Assembly (NCBI GenBank): GCA_024639745.1
Contig: JAHEHW010000112.1
Span: 1 to 6,234 of the forward strand
Reading direction: 5' to 3'
From: Salaquimonas sp.
Lineage (GTDB): Bacteria; Pseudomonadota; Alphaproteobacteria; Rhizobiales; Rhizobiaceae
DNA length: 6,234 nt
Each line of letters begins with the position of its first letter. Positions within the stretch are counted from its first letter, which is position 1. Below, piece by piece: positions 1-6,190 of this stretch. The notes under the pieces are model-generated. The model ran no database searches. It worked only from the letters and a program-made list of their open reading frames with translations, and was not told where the DNA came from. Made by a program: the position numbers and the translations under genes.

Positions 1-1446
1 GACCGCACAGATGAGGAATTATTCCGGCTGTCATACGACTATGTCGGCGATCTTGCCGAGACCATCGCCCTTTTGTGGGATTGGACGGTACCTCCTCATT
101 CGCGGCCCGAGGCAAATGACGGCGCTATCCCGTATCTCGGCAAGGTCGTTCACGAACTGCAATCAGCGAAGAAAAACGACATCCCGAAAATTGTCGCAAC
201 GCATCTGGACGCGATGAGCCCGTCCGAACGCTATGCCCTGATCAAGTTGGCGACCGGCGGGCTCAGGATCGGCGTTTCGGCGCGGCTTGCCAAACAGGCG
301 CTGGCGGCATTTGGCGAAGTCGACGTCACCGAGATCGAAGAGTTATGGCACGGCCTGGAGCCGCCTTATGAAAATCTCTTCGCCTGGCTTGAGGGGAGGG
401 CGGAAAAACCGGTATCGGCGGCCAAGGCTCCGTTCCGTCCGGTCATGCTTTCGAACACCCTAGAGGAACGGGAATTCGGACTGATCGACCCCGAGACCCA
501 TTTCGCCGAATGGAAATGGGACGGCATCCGTGTGCAGGTAACCAATGACGGCGGTGTCAAACGGCTCTATTCGCGTACTGGCGACGATATTTCCGAAGCC
601 TTTCCCGATCTTGTCGAAGCGCTCGAGATTCCCGGAAGTTATGACGGCGAGCTACTGGTGCGCAGCCCGCTCTCCGAGCCGCTAGCGATCCGCACCTTCT
701 CCGATCTTCAGCAGCGGCTGAACCGGAAAACGGTTTCCGGCAAAATGCTCGAGACCCATCCGGCCTTCATCCGCCTCTATGACGTTCTGCTCGATGGCCG
801 TGAGGATCGGCGCAGGCTGCCGCTCGAAGAACGCCGCGAAGTGCTCGAGAACCGGGTGGTAGAGATGGATCCCGACCGCTTCGATCTGTCTGAGCTAATC
901 GAGTTCCGGAATTTTCAGACCCTGAAGGAACTGCGCGAAAACCCGCCGCATCCGGTTATCGAAGGTCTGATGCTCAAGCGCAGGGATTCCATTTACGAAC
1001 CGGGCCGGCCCCGCGGCCCCTGGTACAAGTGGAAACGCGATCCGATGATTGTCGATGCGGTGTTGATGTACGCCCAGCGCGGGCACGGAAAACGGTCTGG
1101 TTTTTATTCCGATTTCACTTTCGGATGCTGGCGGAAAGGAGAGAGCGAGCAGGAACTCGTCCCGGTGGGAAAAGCTTATTTCGGCTTTACCGATCAGGAA
1201 TTGCGCCAGCTCGACAAATTCGTGCGCGACAACACGATCGAACGCTTCGGCCCTGTCCGTTCCGTAATCGCCAACCCCGACAAGGGGCTTGTGCTCGAAA
1301 TTGCCTTCGAAGGTATCAACCGCTCCGCCAGGCACAAGTCCGGTGTGGCAATGCGCTTTCCCCGGATAAGCCGCATCCGCTGGGATAAACCGCCGTGCGA
1401 AGCCGACTGGCTTGGTAGTTTGGAAGCCCTGATCGGCGACAAGTGA
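1..1446 (+). CDS. ATP-dependent DNA ligase, 5' end outside the window
   Basis: This enzyme seals nicks in duplex DNA by forming a ligase-AMP intermediate. The frame is open from base 1 and the first visible residues (LSYDYVGDLAETIALLW) belong to the conserved N-terminal domain, so the gene starts upstream; 481 residues are visible and I estimate 50-60 are missing. All the nucleotidyltransferase motifs are present: motif I EWKWDGIR with the AMP-accepting lysine at visible residue 172, motif Ia YSRTG near 190, motif III DGELLV near 215, motif IV EGLMLK near 321, motif V WYKWKRD near 341, and a C-terminal OB-fold ending in motif VI RFPRISRIRWDKP near 452. The family is the stand-alone bacterial ligase that normally sits with an MBL-fold exonuclease, an Lhr-type helicase and a metallophosphoesterase (MPE). 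None of these lies downstream here. It is not LigA, the NAD-dependent replicative ligase, and no primase or nuclease domain of LigD is seen. The enzyme class is near certain; the cluster role is inference. Confidence 0.95.
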   Translation, partial: DRTDEELFRLSYDYVGDLAETIALLWDWTVPPHSRPEANDGAIPYLGKVVHELQSAKKNDIPKIVATHLDAMSPSERYALIKLATGGLRIGVSARLAKQALAAFGEVDVTEIEELWHGLEPPYENLFAWLEGRAEKPVSAAKAPFRPVMLSNTLEEREFGLIDPETHFAEWKWDGIRVQVTNDGGVKRLYSRTGDDISEAFPDLVEALEIPGSYDGELLVRSPLSEPLAIRTFSDLQQRLNRKTVSGKMLETHPAFIRLYDVLLDGREDRRRLPLEERREVLENRVVEMDPDRFDLSELIEFRNFQTLKELRENPPHPVIEGLMLKRRDSIYEPGRPRGPWYKWKRDPMIVDAVLMYAQRGHGKRSGFYSDFTFGCWRKGESEQELVPVGKAYFGFTDQELRQLDKFVRDNTIERFGPVRSVIANPDKGLVLEIAFEGINRSARHKSGVAMRFPRISRIRWDKPPCEADWLGSLEALIGDK

Positions 1447-1542
1447 TTGCGGTGCAGTGAAACGTTTTTGCCGGATAGAGACTTGATTCCCGATCCTGCC
1501 GCGCTTACGTCAACGGCGTTCAATTAGGCGGAGAGCAGAAAG

Positions 1543-1815
1543 ATGGCCGATAAAGTGACGCGTTTTCTTGGCGATACGCCTGGCCGCACGGCGGTCAAGC
1601 TGATCGTTATTTCGCTTATCGTCGGCATCATCATGAGCGCGCTTAACTTCACGCCCTGGGATCTCTGGCACGCGATCACCAATTTCTTCCATCGTCTGTA
1701 TGAGCTCGGCTTCCGGGCGTTCGGCCGTTTCGGCGAATATCTCCTGTACGGTGCGATGGTTGTTATCCCGGTATTCGTCCTCGTCAGGGTTATGAACTAC
1801 CGCGAAAGCCGCTGA
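1543..1815 (+). CDS. Small membrane protein, DUF6460 type
   Basis: A 90-residue protein of unknown function. Two hydrophobic segments are visible, about residues 15-34 and 66-84, separated by an aromatic-rich stretch (PWDLWHAITNFFHRLYELGF) that probably lies along the membrane. The N-terminal motif RFLGDTPGRT matches what I recall of the DUF6460 family of Hyphomicrobiales; some homologues carry the unsupported name integrase. The ATG is preceded by GGAG nine bases upstream, a good ribosome binding site. It follows the ligase in the same direction after 96 bases, far enough for its own promoter, so a shared transcript is possible but not shown. It ends three bases from the stop of the convergent deacetylase gene. 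The gene call is strong; the function is unknown. Confidence 0.88.
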   Translation: MADKVTRFLGDTPGRTAVKLIVISLIVGIIMSALNFTPWDLWHAITNFFHRLYELGFRAFGRFGEYLLYGAMVVIPVFVLVRVMNYRESR

Positions 1816-1818
1816 GCT

Positions 1819-2721
1819 TCAGGCGAATTCACTTACGACATGATGGATGATGGTGTGCCGGCGTGCCACCGTCTCGACATCGCTCGAATAGCCGCCGCCT
1901 TGCACGGCGGTAACCGGAATGTCCCTGTCCCTGAAGAACCGCAGCACCGTGCGGTCGCGCCGCGCAAGACCGTCATCGCTCAGCGCAAGTCGCCCGAGAC
2001 GGTCGTCGCGATGCGGATCAACGCCGGCATTGTAGAAGACGAGATCTGGCGTGGCGAAGTTCGTCGACCGCTCCAGCGTATCGGCGAGAGTATTCAGATA
2101 AGCTTCGTCTTCTATCCCGTCCGCCAGACCGATATCGAGATCCGACGGCACTTTTCGGACCGGATAATTTTTCTGATTATGTATCGAGATCGTGGTGACG
2201 CGTGACTCGCCGGTGAAGATTTCTGCCGTGCCGTCACCCTGGTGAACATCGCAATCAAAGACCATGATCTGCCGGACATAGCCTGAAGCGAGCAGATTGG
2301 CCGACGCGATTGCCACATCATTGAAGACGCAGAACCCGGCGCCCTTCTGGCGCCGCGCATGATGGGAGCCGCCCGCGGTCGAAGTCGCAACGCCCCGTTC
2401 AAGCGCCGTCCGTCCCGCTAGAAGGGTTGCCGCCGAGGACAGGCGCGCGCGCCGGCTGACAGTCTCGTTCACGGGAAACCCAATCTCGCGCACGATCAAT
2501 GGATCGACATTCGAGGCGAACACCTGCCGGACATAATTCGCCGCATGAGCGTGAGTGGCCGCGTCGAATTCGATCGCTTCCGGCTGGATCGATTGGGCGT
2601 CCGAAATCAGTCCGTCCTGCCTTAAGAGCCGGATGATGGCCCCGTATTTCCCCATTGGAAACCGGTGGCCGGGGGCGAGATCCGCCTGAAAATCCTCATG
2701 GTGAACGATCGTAAGTGCCAT
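1819..2721 (-). CDS. Histone deacetylase family zinc hydrolase
   Basis: A 300-residue single-domain arginase/deacetylase-fold enzyme expected to remove acetyl groups from lysine side chains or small acetylated amines in the cytoplasm. Visible active-site features: paired histidines at 120-121 in GGSHHAR, the block GAGFCVFND, DCDVHQGDGT with zinc ligands Asp158 and His160, NAGVD with the third ligand Asp235, and GGGY with the transition-state tyrosine Tyr278. The GHRFPM motif near residue 19 and the block after the histidine pair resemble bacterial relatives of HDAC11 (class IV) more than acetylpolyamine hydrolases. I chose ATG 2721 because family members begin just before the VHH segment; the longer frame starts at TTG 2763 without a ribosome binding site and adds 14 unconserved residues. 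The ribosome binding site at 2721 is also weak. It is transcribed away from the MATE gene. The substrate cannot be deduced. Confidence 0.93.
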   Translation of the reverse strand: MALTIVHHEDFQADLAPGHRFPMGKYGAIIRLLRQDGLISDAQSIQPEAIEFDAATHAHAANYVRQVFASNVDPLIVREIGFPVNETVSRRARLSSAATLLAGRTALERGVATSTAGGSHHARRQKGAGFCVFNDVAIASANLLASGYVRQIMVFDCDVHQGDGTAEIFTGESRVTTISIHNQKNYPVRKVPSDLDIGLADGIEDEAYLNTLADTLERSTNFATPDLVFYNAGVDPHRDDRLGRLALSDDGLARRDRTVLRFFRDRDIPVTAVQGGGYSSDVETVARRHTIIHHVVSEFA

Positions 2722-2766
2722 TGTGACCGTTTGAATAGTGCAGTTCCGGAAGATGGCAATCAATCA

Positions 2767-2793
2767 AGCTGTGAAGCATGCTTTAAAGCAGCT
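2767..2793. promoter_or_regulatory. Overlapping palindromes between divergent genes, candidate operator
   Basis: The 106-base space between the deacetylase and MATE starts contains two perfect palindromes that share bases: AAGCATGCTT at 2774-2783 and TGCTTTAAAGCA at 2779-2790. They are flanked by AGCTG (2767-2771) and its inverse CAGCT (2789-2793). The position between two divergent starts suits a repressor or activator that controls both genes. I do not recognise the site as belonging to a known regulator, no regulator gene is adjacent, and no clear -10/-35 pair is visible on either strand of this gap. Confidence 0.35.
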
Positions 2794-2827
2794 ACCTCGC
2801 GCTGACGAAACCTGCTAGCGATCTACC

Positions 2828-4174
2828 ATGGGCAAACTCGTTGATCCGGTACGCAACGGCTCGATGAAGCCGTTTGTCGTCAGCCATAGCATGGTGATCA
2901 CGCTCGCGTTGCCGATGACGCTTGCCTATATGACGACGCCGGTACTCGGACTGGTCGATACGGCTGTCGTCGGCCGGCTCGGCGATGCCGCCCTGATCGG
3001 CGGACTGGCCGTCGGCGCGATCCTGATCGACGTCATTTTCACGACTTTCAATTTCCTGCGTTCAGGAACGACGGGATTGACCGCTCAGGCGGTCGGCCGC
3101 GAAGACGAGGTGGAAAAGCAGGCCATTCTGATCCGTGCGCTGATGATCGCCGTCGGCGCGGGGATTGCCATGTGCATTCTTTCCCCATTGATCCTGAAGC
3201 TGGGGCTTTGGGCGATGGACCCGGCTGTCCACGTCGCCGAAGCGACAGCAACCTATTTCGTGATCCGGATCATCGGATCGCCCTTCGCACTGGCGAATTA
3301 CGCCATTCTCGGCTGGATGATCGGTCTGGGCCGCACAGGGCTGGGCCTCTTGATCCAGACGGTTCTCAACAGCTTCAATATCGTCCTTTCGATCGTACTT
3401 GGCCTTCTGGCGGGATACGGTCTTCCCGGGGTGGCGGCGGCGACGGTCATCAGCGAACTGGCTGCAACGATTCTGGGTCTCATCATTTGCTGGCGGCTGA
3501 TGGATAGGAATGCGCGTCCGTCCCGGGCGCGTATCGCAAACCTGGAAGCGCTGAAACGCTTCGCCAACCTAAATGCCGACATCATGATCCGCTCATTCGT
3601 GCTCTTGTCCGCCTTCGCTTTTTTCACCGCCCAAGGTGCGAGGCTTGGCGACACGCAGCTCGCGGCCAATGCCGTCCTGATGAACTTCTTCGTCATTTCT
3701 GGCTTTTTCCTCGACGGCCTTGCAACAGCGGCTGAACAGATCGTCGGTCGTTCGATTGGCGCGAATTACCGCCCGGGTTTCTGGCGCGGCTTCTGGTTGA
3801 CGCTGTTATGGAACGTCACGCTAGCGGGCATGTTGAGCCTTTGTTTCTGGTTCTTCGGTCATCAACTGATCGACCTGATCACAACGGTAGAATCGGTTCG
3901 GGCCGCAGCCTACGACTATCTGATATTCGCTTCCCTTACCGCCATCACCGGCGTGCTCGCTTTCCAGATGGACGGTGTCTATATCGGCGCAACCTGGTCG
4001 CGGGAAATGAGCACGATGATGGTGCTCTCTTTCATCGCATATCTCGTCGCCTGGTGGTTTTTGCGCGATTTCGGTAATGCCGGCTTGTGGATCGCGCTGC
4101 ACGTCTTCCTGATAATGCGCGGGATCACGCTTTCGATCCGCCTGCCAGTGAGAGCGAAAGCCGCTTTCGATTAG
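2828..4174 (+). CDS. MATE family efflux transporter, DinF-like
   Basis: A 448-residue inner-membrane protein, the normal length for the family, with about twelve predicted transmembrane helices in two similar halves. MATE proteins export organic cations, drugs or metabolites in exchange for protons or sodium ions. Subfamily evidence: GLVDTAVVGRLGD (residues 41-53) and FLRSGTTGLTAQAVG (76-90) follow the E. coli DinF pattern, as does the second-half block with GARLGDTQLAANAVLM and LDGLATAAEQIVG. An in-frame TAG at 2816 makes ATG 2828 the first available ATG; Met13 at 2864 is an alternative that gives an N-terminus closer in length to DinF, and neither has a clear ribosome binding site. DinF of E. 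coli lies in the LexA regulon, but no SOS box is visible here. The divergent neighbour is a deacetylase, and the gene converges on the arsC-like gene. The substrate is unknown. Confidence 0.93.
   Translation: MGKLVDPVRNGSMKPFVVSHSMVITLALPMTLAYMTTPVLGLVDTAVVGRLGDAALIGGLAVGAILIDVIFTTFNFLRSGTTGLTAQAVGREDEVEKQAILIRALMIAVGAGIAMCILSPLILKLGLWAMDPAVHVAEATATYFVIRIIGSPFALANYAILGWMIGLGRTGLGLLIQTVLNSFNIVLSIVLGLLAGYGLPGVAAATVISELAATILGLIICWRLMDRNARPSRARIANLEALKRFANLNADIMIRSFVLLSAFAFFTAQGARLGDTQLAANAVLMNFFVISGFFLDGLATAAEQIVGRSIGANYRPGFWRGFWLTLLWNVTLAGMLSLCFWFFGHQLIDLITTVESVRAAAYDYLIFASLTAITGVLAFQMDGVYIGATWSREMSTMMVLSFIAYLVAWWFLRDFGNAGLWIALHVFLIMRGITLSIRLPVRAKAAFD
4155..4169 (+). other. Short hairpin at the 3' end of the MATE gene
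   Basis: CGAAAG-CCG-CTTTCG forms a perfect 6-bp stem with a 3-base loop in the last codons of the transporter gene, ending just before the stop. No T-run follows, so it is not a standard intrinsic terminator. It could stabilise the 3' end of the message or be a coincidence of coding sequence. Confidence 0.25.
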
Positions 4175-4192
4175 AATAAGCCGTGGCGATGT

Positions 4193-4210
4193 ATTCTGTT
4201 GCTACAGAAT
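4193..4210. terminator. Hairpin between convergent MATE and arsC-like genes, possible bidirectional terminator
   Basis: ATTCTGT-TGCT-ACAGAAT is a perfect 7-bp inverted repeat with a 4-base loop, and one G-U plus one G-C pair can extend it outward to 4191-4212. It lies where the two convergent genes meet, and the TAG stop of the arsC-like gene (4202-4204) falls at the loop and the base of one arm. Neither strand has a U-tract after the stem, so efficient intrinsic termination is doubtful. Position is the main argument for a role. Confidence 0.4.
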
Positions 4211-4543
4211 GCTGAGGACGTTTTCCGGCGGGCGGCCAATGGCGGCCTTTTCTTCATGAATCACGATCGGTCGCTCGATAAGAATGGGATGGTAGAACAT
4301 CGCATTGATGAGCTCTTCCTCGTCTTCGACCTTTGCCAGATCGAGGGTTCGGTAGGTGTCTTCCTTCTGGCGCATCAAATCGCGCGCCCCGATACCCAGC
4401 ATGCCGAGCACTTTGCGGATTTCCTCCTGCTCCGGCGGCTCCTTGAGGTAGGCGATCACTTTCGGTTCGACGCCTCGCTCGCGAATTAGGTCGAGGGTCT
4501 GCCTGGATTTCGAGCATCTCGGGTTATGCCAGATCGTCGTCAT
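4202..4543 (-). CDS. arsC: ArsC family reductase (glutaredoxin-type arsenate reductase, YfgD-like)
   Basis: A 113-residue cytoplasmic thioredoxin-fold protein. The ArsC family reduces arsenate to arsenite using one catalytic cysteine and glutathione/glutaredoxin. The N-terminal motif HNPRCSKSRQTL places that cysteine at residue 10, and the three oxyanion-binding arginines correspond to Arg58 (LMRQKED), Arg91 (ERPIV) and Arg104 (IGRPPE). Short length and the HNPRCSKSR and LMRQKED wording fit E. coli YfgD better than plasmid ArsC of about 140 residues, so arsenate may not be the main substrate. The ATG follows the pyrD stop with no gap (TGAATG), and GGAG six bases before it provides a ribosome binding site inside pyrD. 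It is last in the DUF952-pyrD operon; no arsR, arsB or acr3 gene is visible. The family is sure and the physiological role open. Confidence 0.93.
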   Translation of the reverse strand: MTTIWHNPRCSKSRQTLDLIRERGVEPKVIAYLKEPPEQEEIRKVLGMLGIGARDLMRQKEDTYRTLDLAKVEDEEELINAMFYHPILIERPIVIHEEKAAIGRPPENVLSIL

Positions 4544-5632
4544 TCATAGCTCCAGGGGCATTGCTGCCCACTCATCGGTTTGCGTCGCGGAAATCTGTGA
4601 AATAGAGCCTTCGCCCGTCTGGTCCATCCGTGCAACGATCGATCTGCAGATATCGGTCGCGACTGTCGGTCCGGCATAGATCATTCCAGTGTACAGTTGA
4701 ACGAGGCTGGCTCCCGCTTCAAGCTTCGCTACCGCGCTTTCGCCGTCGCAGACGCCGCCGATGCCAACGATTGGCATCTCTCGCGGCAGCCGCTGGCGGA
4801 AGCGAGCCAGCATCACGGTCGAGCGACGAAAGAGCGGTCTACCGGAAAGACCTCCGGCTTCTGCGCCGTGCCGCTCTCTCTCGACACCTTTCCGCGACAG
4901 GGTGGTATTCGATATCATCATGCCGGCCAGTGAGGACTTACTGACGACCCGGGCGATGTCACCAATTTCGGAGTCCTCGAGATCGGGCGCTATCTTGAGA
5001 AAGATGGGCGGCCTGAACTCGGTCGTCTCGCGGGCCTCGAAAACCGCGTCAAGCAAGCGCTGCAGCGCTTCGGCTGCTTGCAGATTTCGCAGGCCAGGCG
5101 TATTCGGCGAGGAGATATTGACGGTGAAATAATCCGCCACGTGGGCGAAATTCCTGATGCCCAGCACATAGTCGGCGACGAAGTCCTCCGAATCCTTGTT
5201 GGCGCCGATGTTGACGCCGCAAATACCGGTCTTGCGGTCTCTTGCCTCCAGACGTTTGAGTGCTGCGCCATGCCCCTGATTGTTGAATCCGAGCCGGTTG
5301 ATAAGTGCTTCCCGATCTGCAAGCCGAAAAACGCGTGGTTTCGGATTGCCTGTTTGCGGACGTGGCGTGACGGTGCCGATTTCCGTGAAGCCGAAGCCCA
5401 GCGCCAGCATGGCGTCCGCGACTTCCGCGTTCTTGTCGAACCCTGCGGCAACGCCCACCGGATTAGGAAAGTTGAGGCCTGCGAGTTCTTGGTTCAACCG
5501 GGGATCCGTCACAGGGCAGCTGGGCGGACGCAAGCCGCTCGACAGCGCTTTGATGACAAGCCCATGCGCGGTCTCCGGATCGAGCGTGAAGAAAAGCCGG
5601 CGTCCAAGCGCGTTATAGAGCGAGCCGATCAT
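4544..5632 (-). CDS. pyrD: Dihydroorotate dehydrogenase (quinone), class 2
   Basis: It oxidises dihydroorotate to orotate, the fourth step of pyrimidine synthesis, passing electrons through FMN to membrane quinone. It has 362 residues, within the class 2 range. The N-terminal helical region (about 1-40, with LDPETAHGL at 17-25) is the class 2 extension that docks on the inner membrane. FMN and substrate motifs follow in order: VGVAAGFDKNAE at 59-70, the signature EIGTVTPRPQTGNPKPR at 84-100, NRLGFNNQG at 112-120, VNIGANKD at 140-147, NISSPNTPGLR at 172-182 with Ser175 as the catalytic base typical of class 2, FLKIAPDL, ISNTTL, GGLSGRPL, IVGIGGV and LVQLYTGMIYAGP. The start codon overlaps the DUF952 stop as ATGA with only a weak GAAAAG before it, so translational coupling is likely. 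No other pyr gene is nearby. Confidence 0.98.
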   Translation of the reverse strand: MIGSLYNALGRRLFFTLDPETAHGLVIKALSSGLRPPSCPVTDPRLNQELAGLNFPNPVGVAAGFDKNAEVADAMLALGFGFTEIGTVTPRPQTGNPKPRVFRLADREALINRLGFNNQGHGAALKRLEARDRKTGICGVNIGANKDSEDFVADYVLGIRNFAHVADYFTVNISSPNTPGLRNLQAAEALQRLLDAVFEARETTEFRPPIFLKIAPDLEDSEIGDIARVVSKSSLAGMMISNTTLSRKGVERERHGAEAGGLSGRPLFRRSTVMLARFRQRLPREMPIVGIGGVCDGESAVAKLEAGASLVQLYTGMIYAGPTVATDICRSIVARMDQTGEGSISQISATQTDEWAAMPLEL

Positions 5633-6003
5633 CGCTTTTCATTCGCCATGTCTTCCGCCATTTCTTCGGGGAAGCTATGCTCGCCGTTTGCTCCGAGCGG
5701 CAATTCCTGCCACCAGGCCGCCGAGGAAACCGGCAGTGGTGCATACAGGTGGGGGAAGAGCGCACCACCGCGCGATGGTTCCATCTTGTAATGGCGCGCG
5801 TCCGGCGCCGTTGCCACCTTTACGATCATCAGATCATCGCGTCCCGAAAAATGTTTCTGCGCCGTCTCTGCGACCTGTGCGGCGGTGGAAAAATGAATAT
5901 AGCCGTCTTTGAGATCAATCTCCGCCCCGTGGAATTCACCTTTTTCCATGGCATGGTCCCATTCATCTAAGGAAACGATCTTGTAGACGAAGTCTGGCAG
6001 CAT
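5629..6003 (-). CDS. DUF952 family protein
   Basis: A 124-residue soluble protein of unknown function. The conserved core is visible: YKIVSLDEW at 7-15, EIDLKDGYIHFSTAAQ at 28-43, and SRGGALFPHLYAPL at 77-90. The HFST element recalls the H-x-S/T motif of ADP-ribosyltransferase-fold enzymes; I recall that DUF952 has been linked to that fold, but activity cannot be judged from this sequence. I chose ATG 6003 because homology begins there and the family is about 110-125 residues long. The frame stays open up to TTG 6201, but the extra 66 residues look like translated intergenic DNA and would overlap the divergent gene. A weak AGGT lies nine bases before the chosen start. Its stop overlaps the pyrD start by four bases (ATGA), making it the first gene of the DUF952-pyrD-arsC operon. 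The family is confident; the function is not known. Confidence 0.9.
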   Translation of the reverse strand: MLPDFVYKIVSLDEWDHAMEKGEFHGAEIDLKDGYIHFSTAAQVAETAQKHFSGRDDLMIVKVATAPDARHYKMEPSRGGALFPHLYAPLPVSSAAWWQELPLGANGEHSFPEEMAEDMANEKR

Positions 6004-6073
6004 GGCTGTAATACCTGCGGGAGCTTTGACGAATTCGGTTAGCGTTGTCTCCCTAGCCTTTGCCGGCCGCTGC

Positions 6074-6083
6074 TGTCTAGACA
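6074..6083. promoter_or_regulatory. Palindrome TGTCTAGACA upstream of the DUF952-pyrD operon
   Basis: A perfect 10-base palindrome lies about 70 bases upstream of the DUF952 start, in the divergent intergenic region. On the - strand its TAGACA half resembles a -35 element, but no good -10 follows at the right spacing. It could be a regulator site for the operon; a palindrome this short can also arise by chance. Confidence 0.2.
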
Positions 6084-6122
6084 CCAGGTCATTTTGCCTT
6101 GCGGCTTGAAAATCCCTTCTTC

Positions 6123-6150
6123 TTGATATCGCCTTGATCGGGATGATACT
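6123..6150 (+). promoter_or_regulatory. Candidate sigma70 promoter of the rightmost gene
   Basis: TTGATA (6123-6128, 5 of 6 to the consensus -35) and GATACT (6145-6150, 4 of 6 to the -10) are separated by 16 bases. Transcription would start near 6157, giving a leader of about 34 bases before ATG 6191. The elements and spacing are reasonable for a housekeeping promoter, but such matches are common. Confidence 0.4.
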
Positions 6151-6190
6151 TTCTCTGGCAAGTTCGCAACGGAAGAAAAGAGCGAAGATC

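Noticed and set aside
895..1335. 146-codon open frame on the - strand within the ligase gene
   Set aside because: It is antisense to well-conserved ligase motifs and its translation resembles no known protein.
73..1446. Ligase starting at TTG 73 as a complete gene
   Set aside because: The same frame is open back to base 1 and encodes conserved ligase residues there, so TTG 73 is internal and the gene is cut by the window edge.
1460..1470. AAACGTTT plus T-run after the ligase gene as an intrinsic terminator
   Set aside because: The only dyad is an 8-base palindrome without a loop or GC-rich stem, so a stable terminator hairpin cannot form.
1483..1511. TTGATT and a TA-containing hexamer as a promoter for the DUF6460 gene
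   Set aside because: The -10 match is poor at every allowed spacing, so I do not list it as a promoter.
2722..2763. N-terminal extension of the deacetylase from TTG 2763
   Set aside because: TTG has no ribosome binding site, the 14 extra residues look unconserved, and ATG 2721 matches the usual family start.
3298..3696. 132-codon open frame on the - strand within the MATE gene
   Set aside because: It is antisense to conserved transporter sequence and has the arginine/serine-rich look of a shadow frame.
5078..5791. 237-codon open frame on the + strand
   Set aside because: It lies antisense to pyrD and DUF952, has no recognisable domain, and is explained by the high GC content of the real genes.
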